Positions 39,590 to 47,797 of a DNA stretch of 64,000 nucleotides are shown here, piece by piece. Location: NCBI RefSeq assembly GCF_026157035.1, contig NZ_JANJZA010000001.1, positions 165,001-229,000 of the forward strand, given 5' to 3'. Under the pieces are notes generated by a model that saw only the letters and a program-made list of their open reading frames with translations, made no database searches and was not told where the DNA came from. The first letter of the stretch is position 1. Each line of letters starts with the position of its first letter. The position numbers and the translations under genes are program-made. Source of the DNA: Sphingomicrobium nitratireducens (GTDB lineage: Bacteria > Pseudomonadota > Alphaproteobacteria > Sphingomonadales > Sphingomonadaceae).

Positions 39590-39852
39590 CGCTCGAGTGT
39601 CTCGCGCGCGGCGACCAGCGCCTCGGGCCGCTCGCCGATCGCGTCGGCGACGGCGAGCAGGTCTGGCTCGTGCGCTTCGAGGAAAGCCAGGCAGGCGGCC
39701 AGCATCGAAGGTTCGCCGGCCCTCGCGCGCAGCTCGTCCGGCGTGAGCCCGGTCAGCGTCAGCAACCGCTCGGCGCGGCGTTCGTCGGCCAGGGTTGCCG
39801 CCAGCGCCCTGAGCGCAAGCGATTCGGGTTCGATTGTATCGCGCGGGATCAT
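39586..39852 (-). CDS. DUF3572 protein
   Basis: 88 residues, helical, no cysteine beyond one. ESLALRALAATLADERRAERLLTLTGL is the typical DUF3572 opening, a small alphaproteobacterial family of unknown function usually encoded next to divK. It is first in the minus operon DUF3572-HAD-SDR-RidA-GDPD-acyltransferase and diverges from divK across 42 bases. Confidence 0.82.
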   Translation of the reverse strand: MIPRDTIEPESLALRALAATLADERRAERLLTLTGLTPDELRARAGEPSMLAACLAFLEAHEPDLLAVADAIGERPEALVAARETLER

Positions 39853-39894
39853 AGCCTATTGCCGGTTAGAGTGCCTCAAGGGGGAAATGCGTCA

Positions 39895-40392
39895 GTGGCC
39901 AGGATCATGGTTGTCGAGGACAATGCCCTCAACATCAAGCTGTTCTGCGACCTCTTGACGGCGCACGGTCACGACACGCGCCCCGTAGTGGACAGCCGCG
40001 AGGCGCTGGAGACGGCGCGCGAGTTCGCGCCCGACCTCGTCATCACCGATATCCAACTGCCCCATGTCGACGGGATGGAGCTGATGCGCCTCATCCGCGA
40101 GGACGCGGCGCCGCTCGCCCGCGTGCCGATCATGGCGGTCACCGCCTATGCGGGGGAGGGCGACGACGAGCGTATCCGCAACGCGGGTGCGCAGGCGTAC
40201 GTGTCAAAGCCGATCTCGGTGGTGCGCTTCGTCGAGACGGTCGACCGGCTGCTCGAGGACGGCCCGATCGAGGCCGACCGTCTTGAAGACGACGGACATG
40301 ACGAAAGCGGCCCCCGCGAGGGAGCCGCTTCATCGCAAGACCGGACGCCGGACGAGGGCCCGGCGGAAACGGACGAAGGTCCGCTTACTTGA
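39895..40392 (+). CDS. divK: DivK-like single-domain response regulator with extra C-terminal tail
   Basis: 165 residues from a GTG at 39895, preceded by AAGGGGGAA. The receiver domain (residues about 1-122) starts [20 protein letters not shown]. It carries the phosphoacceptor Asp in [13 protein letters not shown], Thr/Ala in [10 protein letters not shown] and Lys in AYVSKPIS. In Caulobacter, DivK controls cell-fate kinases; here that role is inferred. The last ~40 residues are acidic, low-complexity and atypical for DivK, and their DNA contains a terminator-like hairpin. The end overlaps rpmG by 8 bases on the opposite strand. Confidence 0.82.
   Translation: MARIMVVEDNALNIKLFCDLLTAHGHDTRPVVDSREALETAREFAPDLVITDIQLPHVDGMELMRLIREDAAPLARVPIMAVTAYAGEGDDERIRNAGAQAYVSKPISVVRFVETVDRLLEDGPIEADRLEDDGHDESGPREGAASSQDRTPDEGPAETDEGPLT
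40305..40330 (-). terminator. Probable rpmG terminator inside the divK 3' end
   Basis: AAGCGGC pairs with GCCGCTT, with three more inner pairs and a GCGA tetraloop (plus-strand reading). Read on the minus strand it lies about 55 bases after the rpmG stop and is followed by TCGTC, a poor T-tract. It sits within the coding tail of the divK-like gene. Confidence 0.5.
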
Positions 40393-40552
40393 TCTTGGCT
40401 TCCTTGAACTCGACGTGCTTGCGCGCGACCGGGTCGTACTTGCGGAACGACATCTTCTCGGTCTGGTTACGCGGGTTCTTCTTCGTCACGTAGAAAAAGC
40501 CGGTGTCGGCGGTGCTGACGAGCTTGATCTTGACGGTTGCCGGCTTGGCCAT
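40385..40552 (-). CDS. rpmG: Ribosomal protein L33
   Basis: 55 residues, the normal length. [20 protein letters not shown] and [20 protein letters not shown] match bacterial L33 of the zinc-free (Cys-minus) type. It is a large-subunit ribosomal protein. The stop TAA at 40385 overlaps the end of the opposing divK-like ORF. Confidence 0.95.
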   Translation of the reverse strand: MAKPATVKIKLVSTADTGFFYVTKKNPRNQTEKMSFRKYDPVARKHVEFKEAKIK

Positions 40553-40723
40553 CTCTCACACTTCCCGAAAAATGAAATAGGGGCGGCGCACTCGGGCCCG
40601 CCCGGAAACCGCGGCTCCATGACCGCTGCCGCTGCCCTTGTCAAGGAAAGAGCGCCCATTGACGCCCTGTTAACCATTTTAGGCGAGAGATTTCAGCGTG
40701 TTGAGTCTAAGAGGCCGCCGGTC

Positions 40724-40864
40724 ATGAAACGCGAATCGATTGCCACCCTCACCCGCCGCATCGACCGGCATGTCGCGCGCCGCCAGCCGCGCGTCCTTGC
40801 CCGTCGCGAACGCGACGTCCCGCTGGCGATGGACCGCATCGCGCGCGCCCTCGAGACGGCCTGA
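40724..40864 (+). CDS. Small basic hypothetical protein (46 aa)
   Basis: 46 residues starting MKRESIATLTRRIDRHVARR, very rich in Arg, ending ARALETA. GAGG lies about 10 bases before the ATG and codon usage is like that of its neighbours. A small inverted repeat (CGGGTTT/AAACCCG, 40879-40899) follows the stop and could be its terminator. No family is recognised, and it may not be expressed. The preceding 40553-40723 shows no other feature. Confidence 0.4.
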   Translation: MKRESIATLTRRIDRHVARRQPRVLARRERDVPLAMDRIARALETA

Positions 40865-40891
40865 TCGTTCACTCTGATCGGGTTTTTGATC

Positions 40892-40916
40892 GAAACCCGC
40901 CCGCCCTGCCCGCGTT
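40892..40916 (+). promoter_or_regulatory. Possible EcfG-type stress promoter upstream of dps
   Basis: GAAAC at 40892-40896, 16 bases, then CGTT at 40913-40916. The alphaproteobacterial general-stress sigma consensus is GGAAC-N16/17-CGTT, so only one base differs. It ends 36 bases before the dps ATG. Confidence 0.4.
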
Positions 40917-40952
40917 GGATTTGCAGACAGCAATCCCACGGGAGGGAATCGA

Positions 40953-41447
40953 ATGACGACCGCCGAGAAACTCGCGACTCCGACCGACCTCAAGTCGAAC
41001 AAGACCAAGGACGTCGCGACCGCGCTCAACGGCATTCTTGCCGACAGCTACGCGCTCTATCTCAAGACCAAGAATTTCCACTGGCATGTCTCGGGCCCGC
41101 ATTTTCGCGACTATCACCTGATGTTCGACGAGCAGGCGACCGCGATCCTCGCCACGACCGACCTCATCGCCGAACGCGTGCGCAAGACGGGCAACACGAC
41201 GCTGCGCTCGATCGGCGACATCGCGCGCACCCAGTCGATCAAGGACAATGACGAGAAATTCGTGTCTGCCGCCGACATGCTCAAGCAGCTGCGCGACGAC
41301 AATCTCGCGCTCGTCGAGAGCTTGCGCGAATTGAAGGACCTTGCCGACGAGGCCAAGGACAATGCGACCAGCGCCATCGTCGACGAATGGACCGACGCCG
41401 CCGAGGAGCGCGCCTGGTTCCTGTTCGAAGCCGCGCAGAACGCCTGA
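40953..41447 (+). CDS. dps: Dps ferritin-like DNA-protection protein
   Basis: 164 residues. The ferroxidase ligands are in KNFHWHVSGPHFRDYHLMFDEQ (His, His, Asp, Glu). A helical ferritin-like core follows, and a short Lys-containing N-terminal tail could bind DNA. It oxidises iron with peroxide and protects DNA in stress. GGGAGGGAATCGA precedes the ATG. The upstream EcfG-like promoter would place it in the general stress response. Confidence 0.93.
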   Translation: MTTAEKLATPTDLKSNKTKDVATALNGILADSYALYLKTKNFHWHVSGPHFRDYHLMFDEQATAILATTDLIAERVRKTGNTTLRSIGDIARTQSIKDNDEKFVSAADMLKQLRDDNLALVESLRELKDLADEAKDNATSAIVDEWTDAAEERAWFLFEAAQNA

Positions 41448-41511
41448 CCCCAATCGGCTTGCGCCCTCGCTCGAGTGCCCTCTAGGATAGCGCAACCGAG
41501 AGGGGGCGCGT

Positions 41512-43506
41512 TTGGCCGATCTGTTCATTTCCTATGCCCGGCATGACAGGGACAGGATCGAACGGCTCGCCTGCGCGCTCGAAGACGCCGGATATTCGGT
41601 CTGGTGGGATCACCATATCGACGCCGGCGACGAATTCGTCCGCGACATCGAGCAGGAACTGGCCGCCGCGCGCGCGGTCCTCGTCTGCTGGTCCGATGCG
41701 GCGAGCGCCTCGCGCTGGGTGCGCGACGAAGCCGAGATGGCCGCGCGCGACGGCAAGCTCGTCTCGGTGTCGCTTGACGGCGACGAACCGCCACTGGGGT
41801 TCAAGCAGTATCACGCGCTTTCGCTCAAGGGCTGGCACGGCAAGCCGACCGCGCCCGAATTCGAGGCGCTGCTGCGGGCCCTCTCCACCCGCCTCTCGGA
41901 CGCGCCCAAGGCCCCGCTGGCCAGCCCCCGGCCGACATCCAACTGGCCCAAGCTCGTGTTGGCAGGTGCGTTCGCAATCGCCTTGCTGGCGGCGCTGTTC
42001 GCCTGGGCACCATGGAGCGACGGCGGCGACGACGTCGTATCCGCTCCCACCGAGATCGCGCGCGGTTCGGTCGCCGTGCTGCCCTTCCGCGACCTGTCGT
42101 CGGACGGGCAGGACCACTTCGCCGACGGCATCGCGGAGGAATTGCTCAACGTGCTCGCCCGCGTCGACGGGCTGCAGGTCACGCCGCGCGCCTCGGCCTT
42201 CCGCTTCCGCGACCGCGAGGATTTGTCCCCGGGCGCCATCGCCGCCGAACTGGGCGTGCGCCACGTCATTGACGGCAGCGTGCGCAGCGACGGCGAGCGC
42301 GTGCGCGTAACCGCCCAGCTGATCGACGCCGAGACCGACCGCCAGCTCTGGTCTCAGAGCTACGATCGCGACCTGTCGATGGATTCGCTGTTCAAGGTCG
42401 AGGACGAGATCGCCCGCGCGATCGTCGCCGCGCTCGGCGCGGAGATGGATCTTGGGCACGCCGAAACGCTCAAGTTCGCCGCCGCCGCCGAGACCGACGA
42501 TCTTGCGGCCTATGATGATTACCTGCGCGGCCAGTCGCTCTTCTACGCGCGCAACGGCTACAATTATCAATCGATGCTCGCCGCCTATCGTTCGGCGGTG
42601 CGCCGCGATTCCGATTTCGGCAGCGCCTGGCTGGGGCTGGCGGGTGCGCTCTCGGTGTCCCCGACCTACGTCTCGCCCGAAGAATTCCGGACGGGCGGTT
42701 ATGCCGACGAAGCACGCCAGGCGATCGGGCGAACGCTCGAACTCAAACCCGACCTGCCGATGGCGCACGGGATCGGCGCCAATATCGAACTGCTGGAAGG
42801 CTATGACGCCGACACCATGACGCGCGCGATGATGCGGTTCGACCGCGCGCTCGACCTCGACCCCGACGAACCGCTCGCGCTCAATTGGCGCGCGCAGCTC
42901 AAGGCGACAATCGGCGATTTCGACGGCGCGCGCCGCGATATCGAACGAACCATCGCGCTCGACCCCGACGACACGGTCGCCCACCAGCTGGCGGTTGCGC
43001 TGGGCCTCTTCGAAGCCGATCTCGACGCCGCCCTCGCCGCGCAGCGACGCGCGAAGCGCTATTTGCCGACCCTCACCGACGCCTTGGCGCTCGCCCTCGT
43101 GCAGGCGGATCGCGGCGAGGAGGCCGACGAGATGCTGGCGGTGATCGGCGGCGATGCCGCCGCCTACCGCGCCCTCCTCGACAAGATCGCCTCCCGCCGG
43201 ATCGAGCCGGACGATGCCTATCGCGAACTCGAGGCGCTGCTCCCGCGACTGGGCGAGGACGTGCCGGCGATCATGACCCCGTTTCGCAAGCACATGGTGC
43301 GACGCTTCGACCTGCTCGCCGACATCGCCGAGGGGAATTTCCCGGTCTACTGGATGCAGGGCTGGCCGAGCTATCTCGACCACCCCGCGCGGTACGCGTT
43401 GATGATGAAACGGGACCTCGGCGCCTATTGGCGCGCCAAGGGCTATCCGCCCCATTGCCGCCGCATCCCGGCGCTGGCCGATGGTCGAGACTTCGAGTGC
43501 CGTTGA
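41512..43506 (+). CDS. TIR-TM-TolB-like-TPR transmembrane protein 1
   Basis: 664 residues starting at TTG after GAGAGGGGG. The N-terminal TIR domain (about 1-125) opens LFISYARHDRDRIERL. WVRDE (Trp69, Glu73) places a Glu exactly where SARM1-type TIR NADases have their catalytic glutamate. A single transmembrane helix follows (about 147-165), with Lys/Arg on the N-side and Asp on the C-side, predicting a cytoplasmic TIR. Next come a TolB-like domain (VAVLPFRDLSSDGQDHFADG, about 181-300), TPR-like repeats (about 320-580) and a conserved C-terminal cap with two Cys. An adjacent paralogue follows. Function unknown; signalling or defence is inference. Confidence 0.8.
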   Translation: MADLFISYARHDRDRIERLACALEDAGYSVWWDHHIDAGDEFVRDIEQELAAARAVLVCWSDAASASRWVRDEAEMAARDGKLVSVSLDGDEPPLGFKQYHALSLKGWHGKPTAPEFEALLRALSTRLSDAPKAPLASPRPTSNWPKLVLAGAFAIALLAALFAWAPWSDGGDDVVSAPTEIARGSVAVLPFRDLSSDGQDHFADGIAEELLNVLARVDGLQVTPRASAFRFRDREDLSPGAIAAELGVRHVIDGSVRSDGERVRVTAQLIDAETDRQLWSQSYDRDLSMDSLFKVEDEIARAIVAALGAEMDLGHAETLKFAAAAETDDLAAYDDYLRGQSLFYARNGYNYQSMLAAYRSAVRRDSDFGSAWLGLAGALSVSPTYVSPEEFRTGGYADEARQAIGRTLELKPDLPMAHGIGANIELLEGYDADTMTRAMMRFDRALDLDPDEPLALNWRAQLKATIGDFDGARRDIERTIALDPDDTVAHQLAVALGLFEADLDAALAAQRRAKRYLPTLTDALALALVQADRGEEADEMLAVIGGDAAAYRALLDKIASRRIEPDDAYRELEALLPRLGEDVPAIMTPFRKHMVRRFDLLADIAEGNFPVYWMQGWPSYLDHPARYALMMKRDLGAYWRAKGYPPHCRRIPALADGRDFECR

Positions 43507-43569
43507 TCGAGCCGCCCTTGCAAGGGCTAACCTGGCGCAACATAAGGGCAGGGCGAGGAGGACCGATTT

Positions 43570-45588
43570 CTGGCGGAAGTCTTCATTTCCTATGCGCGTG
43601 ACGATCGCGCCCTTGTCGAGCGGCTCGCCGAGACGCTGGAGGCCGACGGCCTGACCGTCTGGTGGGACCGCCACATCGAGGCGGGTCACGAATTCGCCCG
43701 CGACATCGAGGCGGAACTCGAGGCCGCCAAGGCCGTCATCGTCTGCTGGTCGAAGAGCGGCAGCGCATCGCGCTGGGTCAAGGACGAAGCGGGAATTGCG
43801 GCGGAAAGCGACAAGCTCGTCGCGGTGTCCCTCGACGGAAGCCCGCCGCCGATCGGGTTCAAGCAATATCACGCCCTTCCGCTCGAAGACTGGAGCGGCA
43901 AGCCCGGCGATGACGAGATGGCCGCCTTGTTGAGCGCGGTGCGACACCGCATCGATCCCGAGGATAAATCGCCCGCCGCACCCGCAGCGCGGGACCGTGC
44001 CAGCAGCATCTCTCGCGGCGCGATCGCTGCCGGAGCGCTGTTCTTCGCACTCGTCGCGGCGGTCGTCTTCATCTGGCAGCCGTGGGACAGCAGTGTTCCC
44101 TTTCCCGCCCCGCCGACGACCGCGACGATGGCCGAGGAGCAGACCTCGATCGCCGTCCTCCCGTTCGAAGACCTGTCGCAGGCCGGAGACCAGCAATTCT
44201 TCGCCGACGGGATTTCCGAGGAGATCCTCAACGTGCTCGCGCGTGTCGACGGACTGCGTGTCGCCTCGCGCACGTCGGCGTTCCAGTATCGCGGCAACGA
44301 CAAGCCAGTGCGCACCATCGCCAACGAACTGGGCGTGCGCCACATCCTCGAAGGCAGCGTGCGCACCTCCGGCAACCGCATCCGCATCACCGCGCAGCTG
44401 ATCGACGCCAACACGGACGAACATCGCTGGTCGCAGACCTACGACCGCGATCTCACCACCAGCGACCTGTTCGAAATCCAGGACGAGATCGCCAAGGGAA
44501 TCGTCGCGGAGCTCGGGAAACAGCTCGACCTGGGCAGTGCGGAAGCGATCCGCTTCGCCGCCGCCGCGGACACCGACAATCTTGCCGCCTACCAGGCGTT
44601 CCTGCGCGGGCAGGCCCTTTTCAACGATCGATCGGCGATCGGTGACTATCACGATGTGCTGGTGGAATTGCGCCGCGCGGTCGACCTCGATCCGAATTTC
44701 GCGCGGGCCTGGATCGGCCTTGCCAGCGCCTACTCCGTCTCGGAATCCTACCTTTCGGGCGACGATTACGATGCTGGGGATTATCCGCGACTGGCGCGTG
44801 AAGCCGTCGACCGAGCAATCTCGCTGGAGCCCGACATGGCGGCCGCCTACACTGCCAAGTCGAACGTCGGGCTGATGGGACGCTATGACGCCGCCAAGAT
44901 CGCCCAAGCGTACGAAGATCTGAACCACGCGCTCGCGCTCGACCCGCGCGATTCGCTAGCGCTCAATTGGCGGGGACAGCTTCTCTACGCGCTCGGCGAC
45001 CTCGAGGGGGCCTATCGCGACGGTCGCGCAGCCCTTGCGCTCGATCCGTCCGATACGGTCGCGTGGCAGATGATCGTCATGCTCGACGTCGTCCATGGCC
45101 GGCTCGACGAGGCCGTGAAGGCGACCGAAGAAGCGGGTCGTCCGCTGGGCATTACGCCTTCGCTGCTCGCCATGGCCCTGATCCAGGCCAAACGCGAAAA
45201 GGACGCCCTCAAGGTCATTTCCCTCAACCCGAACGTCCCGTCCAAAAAGACCTTTGCCTTCGTAAAGGCGGCGGCGACCCGCCAACTCACCCCGGCAGAG
45301 GCCCTCAAGGAGATCGCAAAGCTCCGCGGCCAGCCTCGCGTTGATCCCCGCAACATCGATCCGTTCACGCTCTACATGATCCGCGACTTCGACAGCCTCT
45401 ATGAAGTCCAACATGGCGTCTTCCCGATCTACTGGATGAGAAACTGGAAGGAATGGCTGCAGCACCCGGCTCGCTATGCCGAGATCATGGACATGGGGAT
45501 CGACGACTATTGGCGCGAGCGCGGCTACCCGCCGCAATGCCGGCCGATCGCCCCGCGCCCCGACGGCCGCGACTTCGTTTGCGACTGA
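43570..45588 (+). CDS. TIR-TM-TolB-like-TPR transmembrane protein 2 (CTG start)
   Basis: 672 residues if translation starts at CTG 43570, which has AGGAGG with an 8-base spacer. No ATG, GTG or TTG occurs in frame between the upstream TAA (43543) and GTG 43825, and that later start would delete the TIR domain. From CTG the protein aligns without gaps to the first paralogue: AEVFISYARDDRALVERL, Trp69 and Glu73 in WVKDE. A transmembrane helix (about 155-175), a TolB-like domain (IAVLPFEDLSQAGDQQFFAD), TPRs and the GYPPQCRPI...GRDFVCD cap follow. The two genes are 63 bases apart. Confidence 0.78.
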   Translation: MAEVFISYARDDRALVERLAETLEADGLTVWWDRHIEAGHEFARDIEAELEAAKAVIVCWSKSGSASRWVKDEAGIAAESDKLVAVSLDGSPPPIGFKQYHALPLEDWSGKPGDDEMAALLSAVRHRIDPEDKSPAAPAARDRASSISRGAIAAGALFFALVAAVVFIWQPWDSSVPFPAPPTTATMAEEQTSIAVLPFEDLSQAGDQQFFADGISEEILNVLARVDGLRVASRTSAFQYRGNDKPVRTIANELGVRHILEGSVRTSGNRIRITAQLIDANTDEHRWSQTYDRDLTTSDLFEIQDEIAKGIVAELGKQLDLGSAEAIRFAAAADTDNLAAYQAFLRGQALFNDRSAIGDYHDVLVELRRAVDLDPNFARAWIGLASAYSVSESYLSGDDYDAGDYPRLAREAVDRAISLEPDMAAAYTAKSNVGLMGRYDAAKIAQAYEDLNHALALDPRDSLALNWRGQLLYALGDLEGAYRDGRAALALDPSDTVAWQMIVMLDVVHGRLDEAVKATEEAGRPLGITPSLLAMALIQAKREKDALKVISLNPNVPSKKTFAFVKAAATRQLTPAEALKEIAKLRGQPRVDPRNIDPFTLYMIRDFDSLYEVQHGVFPIYWMRNWKEWLQHPARYAEIMDMGIDDYWRERGYPPQCRPIAPRPDGRDFVCD

Positions 45589-45619
45589 ACCGACGCCCGC
45601 CTGACGGGTTGAGGCTTGC

Positions 45620-47206
45620 ATGCGCGCGTTCAGCCAGCTTCTCGACGACCTGACCTATACGCGCTCGCGCAATGCCAAGCTCAAGCTGATCGGCGACTTC
45701 CTCAAGGCGACCCCCGACCCGGATCGCGGCATCGCGCTGGGCGTGCTGACCGGCGAGGTCGACATTCCCGCCGTCAAGCCCGCCACCATCCGCGCATTGG
45801 CCGAGGAGAGGATCGACCCGGTCCTGTTCAAGATGAGCCGAGACTATGTCGGCGACACGGCCGAGACCGTCTCGCTGCTGTGGCCGACCGCGGCCGACGA
45901 CCGCCCGGAGATCGACGACGGCACGATCGGCATCGCCGAGATCGTCGAGCGCCTGTCGGCCGCCAGCCGCAGCGACGCACCCGCCATCCTCGCCGACCTG
46001 CTCGACCACCTCGACGCGAGCGGCCGCTACGCCCTCCTCAAGACAGCCACCGGCGCGCTGCGCATTGGCGTGTCCGCGCGGCTCGCCAAGCAGGCGCTCG
46101 CCGATGCGTTCGGGATCGATGTCGAGGCGGTCGAGGAAGTGTGGCACGCGCTGGCCCCGCCCTACGAGGAACTGTTCGCCTGGGGCGAGGGCCGCGCCGA
46201 GCCGCCCGACGTCGCCGAGATGCCGGTGTTCCGCCCGTTCATGCTCGCCCACCCGCTCGAGGACGACCAGAAGATCGACCTGTCCGACTATGTCGCCGAA
46301 TGGAAATGGGACGGGATCCGCGTCCAGCTGGTGCGCGCGGGCGGCGAGACCCGTCTCTACAGCCGCACCGGCGACGATATCGGCGCGAGCTTCCCCGACG
46401 TGCTCGCCGCCTACGACCAAGACGGCGTGGTTGACGGCGAACTGCTCGTGCGCGGCGAAGCGCAAGGCGGGGAAGCCGGCAGCTTCAACGCGCTCCAGCA
46501 GCGCCTCGGCCGCAAGACGGTCAGCAAGAAGATGCAGGCGGACTACCCGGCCTTCGTGCGGCTCTACGACCTCCTGATCGACGGCAAGGAGGACCTTCGC
46601 GGGCTCTCCTGGTCGCAGCGGCGCGCGCGTCTCGAAGCCTTCATCGAGTATCTCCCCGAAGACCGCTTCGACCTTTCCTCGATCGTCGAGGCCGACAGCC
46701 TCGACGCGCTCGATGCGCTGCGCGAGGAAGCGCGCGATACCGGGGTCGAAGGCCTAATGCTCAAGCGGCGCGACAGCCGTTACGTCGCCGGGCGGCGCGT
46801 CGGCCTGTGGTACAAGTGGAAGCGCGATCCGCTCAACGCCGACTGCGTGATGATGTACGCCCAGCGTGGGTCGGGCAAACGCTCGTCCTATTTCTCCGAC
46901 TACACGTTCGGCTGCTGGACCGAGGAGGGCGAGCTGCTGCCCGTGGGCAAGGCCTATTTCGGGTTCACCGACGAGGAGCTGAAGAAGCTCGACCGCTTCG
47001 TGCGGCAGAACACCATCGCCCGATTCGGTCCCGTCCGCGAGGTCGAGAAAAGCCTCGTCCTCGAAGTGGCGTTCGATTCGATCCATGCTTCGAGCCGCCA
47101 CAAGTCGGGGCTCGCGATGCGCTTTCCGCGCATCAGCCGCATCCGCGACGACAAGCCCGCAGAGGAAGCCGACCGCATCGAGACGCTGCGCGCAATGGCG
47201 ACCTAA
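45620..47206 (+). CDS. ATP-dependent DNA ligase (bacterial repair type)
   Basis: 528 residues. An N-terminal alpha-helical DNA-binding domain, then the nucleotidyltransferase core with motif I EWKWDGIRVQL (Lys229 adenylation), motif III SRTGDDI, motif IV DGELLV, motif V GLMLKRRDS and an OB-fold (YFSDYTFGCWTEEGELLPVG). This matches the bacterial ATP-dependent ligase family that is usually encoded with an MBL-fold exonuclease and a Lhr-like helicase. Neither partner is nearby, so it appears to be an orphan. It overlaps the convergent GNAT gene by four bases (CTAA). Confidence 0.9.
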   Translation: MRAFSQLLDDLTYTRSRNAKLKLIGDFLKATPDPDRGIALGVLTGEVDIPAVKPATIRALAEERIDPVLFKMSRDYVGDTAETVSLLWPTAADDRPEIDDGTIGIAEIVERLSAASRSDAPAILADLLDHLDASGRYALLKTATGALRIGVSARLAKQALADAFGIDVEAVEEVWHALAPPYEELFAWGEGRAEPPDVAEMPVFRPFMLAHPLEDDQKIDLSDYVAEWKWDGIRVQLVRAGGETRLYSRTGDDIGASFPDVLAAYDQDGVVDGELLVRGEAQGGEAGSFNALQQRLGRKTVSKKMQADYPAFVRLYDLLIDGKEDLRGLSWSQRRARLEAFIEYLPEDRFDLSSIVEADSLDALDALREEARDTGVEGLMLKRRDSRYVAGRRVGLWYKWKRDPLNADCVMMYAQRGSGKRSSYFSDYTFGCWTEEGELLPVGKAYFGFTDEELKKLDRFVRQNTIARFGPVREVEKSLVLEVAFDSIHASSRHKSGLAMRFPRISRIRDDKPAEEADRIETLRAMAT

Positions 47207-47715
47207 AGGCGCTTTTCGAGTACCGCGAATTCGAGGTCGTCGCGCTTGGGCAGCCCGTAACGCGGGTCGCCCGCCGGGAACGGCCGCGCCTCCCCGGTCG
47301 GCGTGTACCCGCGCCGTTCGTACCAGCCGATGAGGTCGGTGCGCTGGCGGATGACGGTCATCTCGATCCGCGTCCCGCCATGCTCGCGCACCCAGGCCTC
47401 GGCTTGGCCCAGCAGCCGCTTGCCGACCCCGCCCGCCTGCCGGGTCGGATCGACGGTCAGCATGCCGAGATAGAAGAGGCCGGACCCACGATCCTCCAGC
47501 GCGACGCAGGCAAGCAGGTCGGGGCCGTCCTCGATGACCAGCATCGACTGGCGGGGATCGCCAAGCTGCGTCTCGAGCATGGCGACATCGGTCCGCTGCC
47601 CGCCAAGCAGGTCCGATTCGTAGGTCCAGCCCCGCTTGGCGCTGTCGCCGCGATAGGCGGACTCGATCAGCGCGTGGAGCGCGGGAATATCGTTGCTCGT
47701 CGCAAGGCGTGCCAT
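47203..47715 (-). CDS. GNAT family N-acetyltransferase
   Basis: 170 residues. LFYLGMLTVDPTRQAGGVGKRLL carries motif A, with the acetyl-CoA-binding pattern QAGGVGK. IRQRTDLIGWYERRGYTPTGE is the motif B strand and Tyr. Acceptor substrate unknown. Between it and the cold-shock gene there is a strong terminator reading on the minus strand. Confidence 0.85.
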   Translation of the reverse strand: MARLATSNDIPALHALIESAYRGDSAKRGWTYESDLLGGQRTDVAMLETQLGDPRQSMLVIEDGPDLLACVALEDRGSGLFYLGMLTVDPTRQAGGVGKRLLGQAEAWVREHGGTRIEMTVIRQRTDLIGWYERRGYTPTGEARPFPAGDPRYGLPKRDDLEFAVLEKRL

Positions 47716-47750
47716 GCGGCGTCCTTGCGTGCGTCCCGCCCAAAAGAAAA

Positions 47751-47774
47751 GCCCGCCCGGTTTCCCGGACGGGC
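47751..47774 (-). terminator. Intrinsic terminator of the cold-shock gene
   Basis: GCCCG-C-CCGG pairs with CCGG-A-CGGGC around a TTTC loop; on the minus strand the hairpin is followed by TTTTCTTTT. It lies about 25 bases downstream of the csp stop and is the best intrinsic terminator in the window. Confidence 0.85.
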
Positions 47775-47797
47775 CTTTTCTCGAACCTGTCGGGCGA

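Noticed and set aside
40670-40683. TTAACC upstream of the 46-residue ORF as a CtrA binding site
   Set aside because: Only one half-site is present; the second TTAA at 7-base spacing is missing.
43514-43527. Palindrome GCCCTTGCAAGGGC between the two TIR genes as a regulatory operator
   Set aside because: It begins only seven bases after the first gene's stop and may simply be a weak transcript end; no matching site is found upstream of the first TIR gene.
41482-44928. A very long open frame (over 1100 codons) on the minus strand opposite the two TIR genes
   Set aside because: It arises from codon bias in GC-rich coding DNA. The plus strand encodes recognisable TIR, TolB and TPR domains, and the antisense product has no domain and an aberrant composition.
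43825-45588. Second TIR protein starting at GTG 43825
   Set aside because: It would discard a complete, gaplessly conserved TIR domain and has no Shine-Dalgarno sequence; CTG 43570 is better supported.
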